14,372 nt of DNA from Desulfobulbaceae bacterium. GTDB lineage: Bacteria > Desulfobacterota > Desulfobulbia > Desulfobulbales > Desulfocapsaceae. The translations under genes and the position numbers were made by a program. The notes below the pieces were generated by a model. It saw only the letters and a list, made by a program, of their open reading frames with translations. It had not been told where the DNA came from and made no database searches. Location of the stretch: positions 1 through 14,372 of the forward strand of contig DOMU01000063.1 of the NCBI GenBank assembly GCA_003509305.1, read 5' to 3'. Shown one piece after another: positions 1 to 10,656 of the stretch. Each line of letters begins with the position of its first letter. Within the stretch, counting starts at the first letter, position 1.

Positions 1-431
1 AAATTAGACAAATCATCGACGATAGATTTTCCCTTTATATATTCATAAATTGCCTTGACTTGCGGTGTTGCGTCGGGAAAACTGGCAAATTCTTTTAGTT
101 GTTCGATATAGAGATCGAATTTTTCCCCACTTCCTTGCAAATATTCATATTGGTCGAATACAGGATGTGGGCATGGGCCGCTGGATCGCCCCATGCTTTG
201 TTCCGTAACGGGCAGACATATTTGTTCGGATGCTACAATGTCGTTGCCGTTCTTATCTTTTTTTGACTTCTCGATTTTATAACAGCGTTGGAATTTGCCA
301 TCGCCATCAATGATAATGACTGCAATCCATTCCGTGTTGTTGGATATGGTTGTAGTTGAAAGCGGATAACCTGATTTTAATGCATCCGTATTTCTTTCGT
401 AACTATCCGCCAAATTTTGCCAGAATCCCAT
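1..431 (-). CDS. cas8c: Cas8c (Csd1), second type I-C locus, N-terminal part
   Basis: This is the first 143 codons of a type I-C Cascade large subunit, which recognises the PAM and holds the complex on target DNA. The frame starts at ATG 431-429 and stays open to the left edge, so the 3' part lies outside the window. The protein begins MGFWQNLADSYERN. It contains the segment LPVTEQSMGRSSG followed by PHPVFDQYEYL, which matches the Cas8c N-terminal pattern of a PVTE...R(S/T)SG stretch and then a PHP-x-FD-x-x-x-Y(L/V) stretch. One base separates it from the cas5c stop. Its ribosome-binding site, GAGGAGGAA, is the run that encodes the glutamates ending Cas5c. It is AT-rich like the cas5c and cas3 upstream of it and unlike the GC-rich cas8c at 5300-7093. 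Confidence 0.88.
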   Translation of the reverse strand, partial: MGFWQNLADSYERNTDALKSGYPLSTTTISNNTEWIAVIIIDGDGKFQRCYKIEKSKKDKNGNDIVASEQICLPVTEQSMGRSSGPCPHPVFDQYEYLQGSGEKFDLYIEQLKEFASFPDATPQVKAIYEYIKGKSIVDDLSN

Positions 432-432
432 C

Positions 433-1170
433 CTATTCCTCCTCAAACAGACCTGCTACGGTAAGGTCATTGTCTATGAGCGTAAAGTCGCGATCATTTT
501 CAAACTCTTTTGCCGTCATTTTGCGGATAACTCGTCGTAATAAAGAAGGATCATCTGGTGCCGGAAATTTGATAAGCCCGTCTTGCATTTTCGCTTTCTT
601 CCATAGACGGACGGAGAGTTCCTCCTTGCCCGTTTCATCTGGATAATCGTAGCCATGAAACATTACCCCAAAATCAAGTTCACCATAGTTATCGTAAAAA
701 CTTTCGCCTTCTTCAAAAACGCACGGTTCGACATATCCCTGACATTCCCGTGTTCCGAGGAAAATATCCCGTCGGCCACCTTTTTCAATGCTGCGTTTGG
801 CTATGTTATGATGTTTATGTTCGTTGCGATCAGCTACAAGATTCTTCCGGTATTCGTTCCACTCAAAATGCGCAAGCACCTGATATTCTACATCCCGTAA
901 ATAGGTGTAAAATGAAAGGTCGTTTCCTCCGCCCATTTTTATCGGCTTGATTCCTTTAGACTCCGTTTGAATTTTTTGCATTACTCGTACCGCGTCGATA
1001 TACCAGATAAAAGTCGGTTTCCAATAAACACTTTCGAGAATGCCTTTGAGGGCTTGATAAGTTGGAACTTGATAGGAGAATTTCTCTCCGCCAACTCGCG
1101 TTACCGGGTCGGCGAACAGCGCATATCTTCCCACTATTTTTAATTCCACTGAGTTACGTTTTTTATCCAT
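433..1170 (-). CDS. cas5c: Cas5c (Cas5d), second type I-C locus
   Basis: This 245-aa protein is the I-C Cas5, which replaces Cas6 in this subtype: it cuts pre-crRNA at the base of the repeat hairpin and caps the 5' handle in Cascade. The RAMP start is visible as VELKIVGRYALFADP (about residues 8-22). A tyrosine follows in FSYQVPTYQALKGILESVYWKP (Tyr33), and a Lys-His pair lies at 119-120 in EHKHHNIAKRS. These match the Tyr/Lys/His set described as catalytic in Cas5d. The ATG at 1170 is preceded by GAGGTG at normal spacing and lies 35 nt after the cas3 stop. It differs strongly from the other Cas5c at 7090-7770, so it is not a recent duplicate. Confidence 0.93.
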   Translation of the reverse strand: MDKKRNSVELKIVGRYALFADPVTRVGGEKFSYQVPTYQALKGILESVYWKPTFIWYIDAVRVMQKIQTESKGIKPIKMGGGNDLSFYTYLRDVEYQVLAHFEWNEYRKNLVADRNEHKHHNIAKRSIEKGGRRDIFLGTRECQGYVEPCVFEEGESFYDNYGELDFGVMFHGYDYPDETGKEELSVRLWKKAKMQDGLIKFPAPDDPSLLRRVIRKMTAKEFENDRDFTLIDNDLTVAGLFEEE

Positions 1171-1205
1171 TTAGCACCTCGCTGCGGAGACTGTTTTGAA
1201 TTCAA

Positions 1206-3536
1206 TCAATAACAAAAAGGCTGCAAGTCAGGTTTGAGCAATAACCCCTTTTCTTTCTGATCATAGTAATCCGAATTCAGAAGATAAAATGCATCATCCA
1301 CGACTCTAACCGCTTGCCCAAGTACCTTCAGAGTATGTGGATAGACAGAAACTGTATATTTTTGTAGTCCTCTAAGAATACGCATTTTCTCCTTCAGGTC
1401 ATAACACCGTTGGAAATCACTGACAAGTTGTAAGGCATTACCATAAGGGACAACAATACCTATCTGTCCTTCATCAATTACAGAGAACGCATCCGCCGCT
1501 GTTTGAAAAGCGCACGGTAAACCGGTATAGTTTTTGTTATTGCGATTTTTATAAGCAGCCATTCCCAATTGATTATCGTTAAGCAGACTATAAATCGTCA
1601 CTTTTCCATCTTTAATATAGTAATCCATCTTATTTTGCTGAGCGACGAAGTAATAGTCGTAAAATTCGTTGGCTATTTCATCACTTAAAACATCCTTTCC
1701 TTGATTTTCCCGAAATACTCTTGCCGTAACATCCTTTCCTTCTTTAATTTCAGGCAAACGCGAAAGATCTTCTTTCTTGACATCCACAACAAAAACAGAC
1801 TGAGGTGTTTGATTTCCTTTGTTGCGGTTACATCGCCCAGCAGCTTGAATAATGCTGTCCAATCCCGCCTCTGCACGAATCACACAGTCAAATGAAATGT
1901 CTACCCCTGCTTCAATCAGTTGTGTACTCACGCATAATGTTAACCTCTTATTTTTAGCAGTTAAGTTCGTTTTCAATCGGTCAAGAATATCTAAACGATG
2001 AGCAGGGCAAAGGTCAGTCGTCAAAAAAAATTTTTCACATGCAATCGGCTTGCATTGCTCATAAACTTTACGAGCATAATTTTTTGTGTTCAAAATCACC
2101 AACGTACTTTTATGCTGCGCAACTTGCGTTTTAACTAGAGCCGCAATTTGCACATCATCCATTGCCGGTTGTGTTTTATCTTCAACACGAACCCGCTCAA
2201 ATATTTTCAATTCTTCCGGTACGATACTGACAATACCAGGATTTTCGGACAACCGTACCGGACGTTCCGTTTTATGAAGGTGTGGTTGTGTGGCTGTACA
2301 AAGTAGAATTGTCGATTTGCCAAAAGTTTGCAAAAAATTGACAGCATCATTAAATAGATGGACACATTTTATTGGTAGAGATTCAATTTCATCAAAAATA
2401 AGGACTGATTCGGACATATTATGAAACTTGCGCAGCTTCGACGCCTTGTTGCTATAAATCGTCTCTAAAAATTGGACCATTGTAGTCAAAATAATCGGAC
2501 TCTCCCAGCGAGATGCTAGCAGACGATATTGTTTCTCATCATCATCTTTTTCCGGAACTTCAATGTTCGAATGATGTTCAAAAATTAACTCGTTCGTTTG
2601 AAGGTAGGTTTTGCATTGGTCCAGCTCTTTTCCTTTTTTGTCGCATGATTTGCTCTTGTCACATTCCGCTAGTGCGCATCGTATTGTTTTTGCCGTTTGG
2701 TCAAGAATTGACAGGTAAGGAATCACATAAATAATGCGTTGCAAGCTATGCTTTTTGGCATGCTTCATAGCAAATCGCAGACTCGACAGGGTTTTTCCAC
2801 CGCCAGTAGGGACAGACAAAGTATAAATGCCCTGCTGTCTGCTGCCCTCTTGTTGGCATTGTTCCGAAATATGCTTGCGAACATTGTCAAGGGCGCTCTT
2901 GTTGGCAAAGCTTGCAAGATAGTTTTCCAACTGTTGAATCAACTTTTCCCAATCTGGCAGTAGATTATTTGGTATTATTCCTGCCGCGTCGCAACGATCT
3001 GCATCTACAAGGCAAGAATAAAGCGCTTTCGTTAAAAGATGCAGCATAAAATACGGGGTTAATTTTTTTGTTTGGATTATTTGGCAAAAATTCAGAATTT
3101 CCTCTCTTAACTCCGCTTCTTTGACGCTAGGATTAAACTGTTTTTTTGCTTCCTCGTAATGGAGTTTTTCTTCTTCTTTATTGGTTCTGACAGACAAGGT
3201 GTTTTTGCCATCAGTGATAGTATCGAACAAGCTATTGTGATGGCTTGCGATGGCGTTCCCAATGATGTCTGTAATTACACGATCATTAATTTTTTCTACC
3301 GCATACTTTGCCCCTTGCAAGGCATGAATGACTTCACCACGTATTACAGGTTCGCCACGAAGGCTCCGAGCTAAATAACACTGAAATGCCTGTGTGTATT
3401 TTCCAAAATCATGCAGCAATCCAATTGTATGGCCCATATTCGCACAAGCAAAAACATTGGCAAATTTTTGGGTAAGATTTGCCGTATTTTCGATGTGTTC
3501 AGAAAGTGTCTGGTCTTTGCGAGCGCTGTAAATCAT
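1206..3536 (-). CDS. cas3: Cas3 helicase-nuclease, second type I-C locus
   Basis: This 776-aa protein combines the HD nuclease and SF2 helicase that degrade DNA once Cascade has marked a target. HD residues are His14, His42-Asp43 (LLHDFGKYT), His71 and His99-His100 (IASHHN). Helicase motifs follow: VPTGGGKT (242-249), a motif II that reads DEIE (382-385) instead of the usual DExH, CTATQP (413-418), STQLIEAGVDISF and QAAGRCNRNKG. The order and length are those of a complete I-C Cas3. Its ATG overlaps the TGA of the nucleotidyltransferase gene by four bases (ATGA), so it is probably translated by coupling from that gene. The DNA is clearly more AT-rich than the first cas3. The two Cas3 proteins share motifs but are well diverged. 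Confidence 0.95.
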   Translation of the reverse strand: MIYSARKDQTLSEHIENTANLTQKFANVFACANMGHTIGLLHDFGKYTQAFQCYLARSLRGEPVIRGEVIHALQGAKYAVEKINDRVITDIIGNAIASHHNSLFDTITDGKNTLSVRTNKEEEKLHYEEAKKQFNPSVKEAELREEILNFCQIIQTKKLTPYFMLHLLTKALYSCLVDADRCDAAGIIPNNLLPDWEKLIQQLENYLASFANKSALDNVRKHISEQCQQEGSRQQGIYTLSVPTGGGKTLSSLRFAMKHAKKHSLQRIIYVIPYLSILDQTAKTIRCALAECDKSKSCDKKGKELDQCKTYLQTNELIFEHHSNIEVPEKDDDEKQYRLLASRWESPIILTTMVQFLETIYSNKASKLRKFHNMSESVLIFDEIESLPIKCVHLFNDAVNFLQTFGKSTILLCTATQPHLHKTERPVRLSENPGIVSIVPEELKIFERVRVEDKTQPAMDDVQIAALVKTQVAQHKSTLVILNTKNYARKVYEQCKPIACEKFFLTTDLCPAHRLDILDRLKTNLTAKNKRLTLCVSTQLIEAGVDISFDCVIRAEAGLDSIIQAAGRCNRNKGNQTPQSVFVVDVKKEDLSRLPEIKEGKDVTARVFRENQGKDVLSDEIANEFYDYYFVAQQNKMDYYIKDGKVTIYSLLNDNQLGMAAYKNRNNKNYTGLPCAFQTAADAFSVIDEGQIGIVVPYGNALQLVSDFQRCYDLKEKMRILRGLQKYTVSVYPHTLKVLGQAVRVVDDAFYLLNSDYYDQKEKGLLLKPDLQPFCY

Positions 3537-4123
3537 CTTTTCAACTCCTCGTTGTTTCTCAGAGTTTTAGATAATATCTCAAACCCTAGCGATGATCTTA
3601 TCCTATTCTTCGTGGCATATGCCAATATAGCTGTTTCTTGTGACAGGCTTACCCCTGTACTGAGCATTGCGGCGACATCGCGGTAGTCCTTGGCCTCAGC
3701 GCGTTGCAGCACGACCTTGAGTTTGGTCGCCATCAGATCATTAAAGGAAGCCACCCGCAATACGCCGTCATCAGTGAAGTCCGGCTCTCCTACTCGCCCG
3801 AAGGTAATCGTGCCGAAGAAGGACACTTTGACGTACTCCCTTTCGAAGTCCCCATAAGAGACAAGAATAACCCAGGTATTGCTTTGATCCTGGAGAGTTG
3901 TGGACTGGACGGCAAACGGAAGAGCCGCTTTGATGGCTTCCCGGTCAAGAGGCTTTTCTGAGAAAAAATCGAAATCAACCGAATGACGATGCCCCAGCCT
4001 CAGCGCGACAGCGGTGCCGCCATACAGAGTGAATCCAAGATTCAGCGTGTTACGAAGCTCCGGCCAGAGACGGCGTTGCGCGGGCGGCAATATGTTCATA
4101 TAAGGTTTGAACGTTGGCGTCAC
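3533..4123 (-). CDS. Nucleotidyltransferase, AbiEii/AbiGii (DUF1814)-type toxin-like protein
   Basis: The 196-aa product belongs to the nucleotidyltransferase family that includes the AbiEii toxin of type IV toxin-antitoxin and phage-abortive systems. The fold signature is FTLYGGTAVALRLGHRHS followed by VDFDFFS, that is GG (35-36) and the metal-binding Asp50/Asp52 pair. A later KLKVVLQRAEAKDYRD stretch is typical of the family. I chose GTG 4123: it overlaps the upstream TGA as GTGA and has CGGAGG five bases before it. The longer reading from 4216 has no comparable site. The ATG at 4099 lacks a ribosome-binding site. The stop overlaps the second cas3 start. The last 30 or so codons are AT-rich and do not look like the GC-rich body, so the C-terminus may come from a fusion. 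Toxicity is inferred from the family only. Confidence 0.82.
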   Translation of the reverse strand: MTPTFKPYMNILPPAQRRLWPELRNTLNLGFTLYGGTAVALRLGHRHSVDFDFFSEKPLDREAIKAALPFAVQSTTLQDQSNTWVILVSYGDFEREYVKVSFFGTITFGRVGEPDFTDDGVLRVASFNDLMATKLKVVLQRAEAKDYRDVAAMLSTGVSLSQETAILAYATKNRIRSSLGFEILSKTLRNNEELKR

Positions 4124-4416
4124 GCGAACCTCCGCACCGGCAAGGCAGGAATACAATCCACGACGGACAGCCCGAGACGGTAGTGCCAATACGCCCAGGA
4201 ACGCTGGTTGAACCAACCGGCCTCGGCCTGCCTCAAGACCTCGCGCAGCATCTCTTCACCGACCAACGAAGCGAGCAATTGAACATCAGCGTAGTTACCG
4301 ATGTTCATGACCTGGGCGATCATCCGCAAAGGCATGGCCACAGCCTCATCCGGCGTTTTCCACCAGATGTATTTGTTCGCGAGTGATTTCAGGGTTTCTT
4401 GGTAGGTTTGGCTCAT
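4120..4416 (-). CDS. Small partner protein of the nucleotidyltransferase (putative antitoxin)
   Basis: This 98-aa protein begins [20 protein letters not shown], and [15 protein letters not shown] lies near its end. I recognise this as a small hypothetical protein commonly found directly before DUF1814-type nucleotidyltransferases. It is not the larger winged-helix AbiEi antitoxin, so calling it an antitoxin is inference from pairing. No membrane segment or signal peptide is visible. Its ATG overlaps the cas7c stop as ATGA, and its TGA overlaps the nucleotidyltransferase GTG as GTGA. It is therefore locked into the cas operon at both ends. Its composition is GC-rich like cas7c. The position is the one normally taken by cas4-cas1-cas2 in I-C operons. 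Confidence 0.75.
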   Translation of the reverse strand: MSQTYQETLKSLANKYIWWKTPDEAVAMPLRMIAQVMNIGNYADVQLLASLVGEEMLREVLRQAEAGWFNQRSWAYWHYRLGLSVVDCIPALPVRRFA

Positions 4417-5299
4417 AACAGTGTTTGCGATTCGACACCGTCTGGCATGTTCTCATCCACAGTCACTTTATAATCACTGAAACCATGCGCTGGTGTTCCT
4501 TTCTCGCCATTCACACGTTCCACGTTCACCTTGTCAAACAACACATGCGCGGGCGCATTGCCCAGCGCGTCGGCGTGCCTGAACACATATAAGCCGCGCG
4601 CCGCCATTTCACCGCGCGCGGCGGAACGGTCGTGTTCAAACATGTTGATGAGCGATTGCCAGAGCAGTGCCAAATCGTCATCAGAAAAGCCGGTACGTTC
4701 GGCCAGTTTGGCGGAGATAAAACCATGTACGCGGTACAGGCCGTAGGGGATGATGTGTTTGCGGCCCATGGTGCGGTTATCGCCACTCTGTTTTTCCGCT
4801 TCGCCTTCAGTCGTCACGGCCATGCGGGTAATGGAAATTTCCAGCGGAACCACCGGGTCGATCGAGCTGGCAAAGGCCAGTTGCACCGGGCCGCGTACCT
4901 GTCCGGCGTTGATGCCGGTGGTCATCACCGCGCCGAAAGTACGTACATCAAAAAAATTTGTGCACATCCAGGCGGTAATGGCCCGCGCTTTTGCTTCATC
5001 CTTTGGCAGTCTTTTATATTGATCCTTGGCATCCGGCGGAATGTCCAGCGCATCCCAGGCCAGCTTGTGTTGATTATTCAGGATGGCCTTTTCCTGCATG
5101 TAGATGGCGTGGCCAGCGGCATTGTCTTTTGCCAGGGTGACGAAATTGCGAATCTTGCGTTTCAGGCAGACGTCGGTCACCAGACCGCGATTGGTTTCCG
5201 GGTCGAGGCGGGGCAGGTTGCCGGCATCCGGGTCGCCATTGGGGTTGCCGTTGGTGACATCAAATAAATAGACGAATTCATAACGCTGAGCGAGGGCGG

Positions 5300-5303
<4 letters not shown>
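4413..5303 (-). CDS. cas7c: Cas7c (Csd2), Cascade backbone subunit, type I-C
   Basis: This 296-aa protein forms the helical backbone that coats the crRNA spacer in the I-C Cascade. The N-terminal hallmark is very clear: [19 protein letters not shown] (about residues 14-32), followed by [17 protein letters not shown] later segment, [20 protein letters not shown], is also typical of Csd2. Length is normal for the family. Its ATG overlaps the cas8c TGA (ATGA), and its own TGA overlaps the start of the 98-aa partner gene. No second cas7 is inside the window; one would be expected beyond the left edge for the second locus. Confidence 0.96.
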
Positions 5304-8045
<2,742 letters not shown>

Positions 8046-8067
8046 GTTTTCTTGTTAACGAACGAAG

Positions 8068-8103
8068 CTTATAAACTTGTTCAGTTTATGTAGAGTAGAA
8101 TTT
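8068..8103. promoter_or_regulatory. Candidate promoter region with a TTC-preceded target of the pseudo-spacer
   Basis: TATAAG (minus 8073-8068) is a good -10 box 22 nt before the 63-codon ORF, but there is no clear -35. On the plus strand, TTC at 8080-8082 is followed by a stretch from 8083 that matches the pseudo-spacer (7864 downward) at 12 of the first 17 positions. Two of the five mismatches are at positions 6 and 12, which are flipped out in type I Cascade, leaving 12 of 15. TTC is the known I-C PAM. Cascade bound here would cover the -35 side of the promoter. Confidence 0.4.
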
Positions 8104-10386
8104 TTACCAGATTAACCTCTCCGTCTTCACAAACGTCGGGTCCTCCCACAGCAAGCCCAATTGCGCGTCATACAAACTGTCATTCATCAGCTCCATAAAC
8201 TGTTCGCCGAAGCGTTGTTCCGCCACCGGCTGAACCGCTCCCGCGCCACGCAAGGCATAAAGCACAGACTGTGGCACTTGTACCGTGTAAGCTTGCAAGT
8301 GGCGGGCGATGGCGCCCGGTTTTTCCGCGAAGCGTAACTTTTCCAACAAAGCTTTAACCGGGCTTTCTTCTTCTTCGTCCGTCTTGAACGCTACGATGAT
8401 GGGATATTGCACATTGTCGATTATCCGGAACTTTTCAGCTACGGTCTCGAAGGGCATGCCATCAATGCCGCCGTCTCTGAACAGGCCGAGGATATTGCGC
8501 GCGTCAAGCGCCTCATCGCCTTTCTGCCAGTACAGTTCTTTGAAATACGCCTTGATAGCCTCCAGTGAGAGCGGATCGTCGGCATGGTGGCGTAGTGTCG
8601 AACGCATGGCCTGGGCAAACTGCTTCAATTCCGGCGGTGGAGGCCAGAGATCAGTGCTGAAGATGTGTACGAGGCTGTCATCACGGTCTCGTCGCCCTTC
8701 CCGGTTGCACCGGCCTGCTGCCTGGGCAATCGAATCCAGCCCGGCTTCGGCCCGCAGCACATAAGGAAAATCAATATCCACACCCGCCTCAATCAACGAG
8801 GTCGATACCAGCCGGCACGGGCGTCCATGTTTGAGATCGGCGCGGATGGTGTCGAGCGCCTGACTGCGGTGACGCGCGCACATGAAGGTGGAGAGGTGGC
8901 GCGCTCCGGATTCTTCATGAATGGAGTCGAATAAGGCCCATGCATGCCGGCGATTGTTGGCGATGCACAGCACCTGAGGATTGTCTTTAAGGCGTTTTGC
9001 CAAGGCTTCATCATTTTGCTCGCCAATGTAGGTGACGCGCACACGTTCCAATTGCCGGTACAGATTTTTAGGTTCAGGCGCCAGTTCACGGACATCGCTC
9101 AGGCCATTGGGGAACCCTTCGGCAGGGTTTTCCGCATCAGCATTCAGCGCCGGTTGCGTCGCGGTGCAGAGCACAATGCTGCACCGGTAATTGCGCGCCA
9201 ATTCGCTGATGGCGGCCACGCAGGGGCGCATCAGCTTGAGCGGCAGCGTCTGCGCTTCGTCGAGAATGATGACGCTACCGGTAATGTTATGCAGTTTGCG
9301 GCAGCGAGAGGAACGGTCAGCGAACAGACTTTCAAAAAATTGTACAGCCGTGGTGACAATAACTGGTCTGTCCCAGTTTTCTGCCGCACGGCGCAGTTTA
9401 TCACGGCTCCTTTGGTCTTTCAGCCTGCTGTCATCGAAAGCGCTGTGGTGTTCGAGCACCGCCGCTTCGCCCAGCTCACCAAATGCCTTACGAAATTCGG
9501 CAGCATTCTGTTCGATGATAGAGGTGAACGGAATGACATAGATGACACGCCTGAAACTGTGGGTTAGCTGGTGGGCCAGAGCATGGTCAAGCGCGAAAGC
9601 CATCGAGGTCAGCGTTTTCCCGCCGCCGGTGGGTACGGTAAGCGAAAATAATCCTGGCGGTAAAACAGCCTGCTCGCGTCCATGGCGCAGAATATCGGCA
9701 CGCAATTGGTTTACTTCAGAGTCAGCTTTGAATGTCGATAACTTTTCGTTGAGCTTGTCTCGCAACTCCGTTAACGACGGGCCGCTGTCGCGCAATGCAA
9801 GATGGTTTTCTATTTTGTCGTAAAACGCCTCGGTATCAAGGAAGTCGGCATCAACCACGCAGGAATAGAGCATGCGGGTCAGGAATGCCAGTTGGAACAT
9901 TCTCAGATCGGGCCGGGGTTTGAATCCTTGCGGCGGCGAACATTGTTCTGGCAATGACACTTCCGCTTGCCATGCGGGCAATAATTCCGGCGTGCCACTG
10001 CGTGCCAGGCGTTCCTTCAGCGAGGAACGTGTTCCGCTGTCCCGCCCATTGGCCAGTCCGGCATGGTGTCCGGCGATGCTATAGGCAAGCAGTGTACCCA
10101 GGTTCTCTCCGTAGCCTTTGATTACCTGCCGTGCGCCCTGTATTGCATGTTCGGCCCGGATATTTTCACCAGCAATACGACACTGAACTTCCTCTGTATA
10201 TTTGCCCAAGTCATGGAGCAAACCGGCGATATGCGCCAGTCCGGCGGCGTTGAATAGTTCGGCAAATTCAGCAGCCAATTTGGCAACACTGTAGAGATGG
10301 TTCCTCAGGGGCTGCCAATCAGAGCGGTCCAGGCGATCCGTGGAATGGGCATAGAAGTGCTCTGGTATCTCTTCTTTTTCTTTCAT
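8104..10386 (-). CDS. cas3: Cas3 helicase-nuclease, type I-C
   Basis: This 760-aa protein is the DNA-degrading enzyme of the GC-rich I-C system. The HD nuclease residues are His30, His58-Asp59 (LLHDLGKYT), His80 and His107-His108 (IAGHHAG). Helicase motifs are VPTGGGKT (251-258), DEAQ (376-379), CTATQP (407-412), STSLIEAGVDIDF (528-540) and QAAGRCNREG (555-564). The protein is complete. The ATG at 10386 has only a weak GAAG-type ribosome-binding site. It is the first cas gene of the operon, with a candidate promoter 50-80 bp upstream. It is followed by an unusual 333-bp gap before cas5c. Confidence 0.96.
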   Translation of the reverse strand: MKEKEEIPEHFYAHSTDRLDRSDWQPLRNHLYSVAKLAAEFAELFNAAGLAHIAGLLHDLGKYTEEVQCRIAGENIRAEHAIQGARQVIKGYGENLGTLLAYSIAGHHAGLANGRDSGTRSSLKERLARSGTPELLPAWQAEVSLPEQCSPPQGFKPRPDLRMFQLAFLTRMLYSCVVDADFLDTEAFYDKIENHLALRDSGPSLTELRDKLNEKLSTFKADSEVNQLRADILRHGREQAVLPPGLFSLTVPTGGGKTLTSMAFALDHALAHQLTHSFRRVIYVIPFTSIIEQNAAEFRKAFGELGEAAVLEHHSAFDDSRLKDQRSRDKLRRAAENWDRPVIVTTAVQFFESLFADRSSRCRKLHNITGSVIILDEAQTLPLKLMRPCVAAISELARNYRCSIVLCTATQPALNADAENPAEGFPNGLSDVRELAPEPKNLYRQLERVRVTYIGEQNDEALAKRLKDNPQVLCIANNRRHAWALFDSIHEESGARHLSTFMCARHRSQALDTIRADLKHGRPCRLVSTSLIEAGVDIDFPYVLRAEAGLDSIAQAAGRCNREGRRDRDDSLVHIFSTDLWPPPPELKQFAQAMRSTLRHHADDPLSLEAIKAYFKELYWQKGDEALDARNILGLFRDGGIDGMPFETVAEKFRIIDNVQYPIIVAFKTDEEEESPVKALLEKLRFAEKPGAIARHLQAYTVQVPQSVLYALRGAGAVQPVAEQRFGEQFMELMNDSLYDAQLGLLWEDPTFVKTERLIW

Positions 10387-10440
10387 ATTGATTGCTTCAT
10401 CTATCGATATGCTCTGGAGAGAGACATAGCATTTTCTGCA

Positions 10441-10470
10441 CTTATCTGCACAGTAGCGTCAATAATTCAA
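10441..10470 (-). promoter_or_regulatory. Candidate promoter of the cas3-led operon
   Basis: TTGAAT (minus 10470-10465) and GATAAG (10446-10441) are separated by 18 bp, with four of six consensus matches each, in a locally AT-rich gap. The predicted transcript would start about 50 nt before the cas3 ATG. Confidence 0.35.
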
Positions 10471-10543
10471 ATGAATAATAGCATGTCGCCTCATGCTTAA
10501 ATTAAAGTACATATCCATTTCGGATGGAAATAAAAAAACTCCC

Positions 10544-10656
10544 TACTTCTTCACAAACCTGAGCATCACCTTGTATTTTCCCGGGGCCAGGTCCTTGGGC
10601 AGGATGGTGCCGTCAGGGATCATCAGGGTCAGTACCCGACCGCGCTGGGAAGTCAC
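10544..10656 (-). pseudogene. 37-codon ORF or 3' remnant of an unknown gene
   Basis: From GTG 10656 the frame reads VTSQRGRVLTLMIPDG and ends PGKYKVMLRFVKK before TAG. The sequence looks like the natural C-terminal end of a larger beta-rich protein, but I cannot name the family. The GTG overlaps the crp TGA. An AAAGGAGG lies directly against the GTG with no spacing, so translation from there is doubtful. A stop three codons upstream in the frame shows that no larger gene is intact here. The rest of this gap (10387-10543) holds only the candidate cas3 promoter. Confidence 0.3.

Noticed and set aside
4120..4416. Solitary Cas4 or another adaptation protein
   Set aside because: The 98-aa protein has no cysteine cluster or nuclease motif. 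It matches the small protein found before DUF1814-type nucleotidyltransferases.
4632..5267. 211-codon plus-strand ORF opposite cas7c
   Set aside because: It is an antisense shadow of the strongly supported cas7c and has no family features.
10511..10546. Rho-independent terminator after crp
   Set aside because: A TCCAT-TTCGG-ATGGA hairpin and a T-run are present, but on the minus strand the T-run comes before the hairpin, so it is not a terminator for the genes on that strand.
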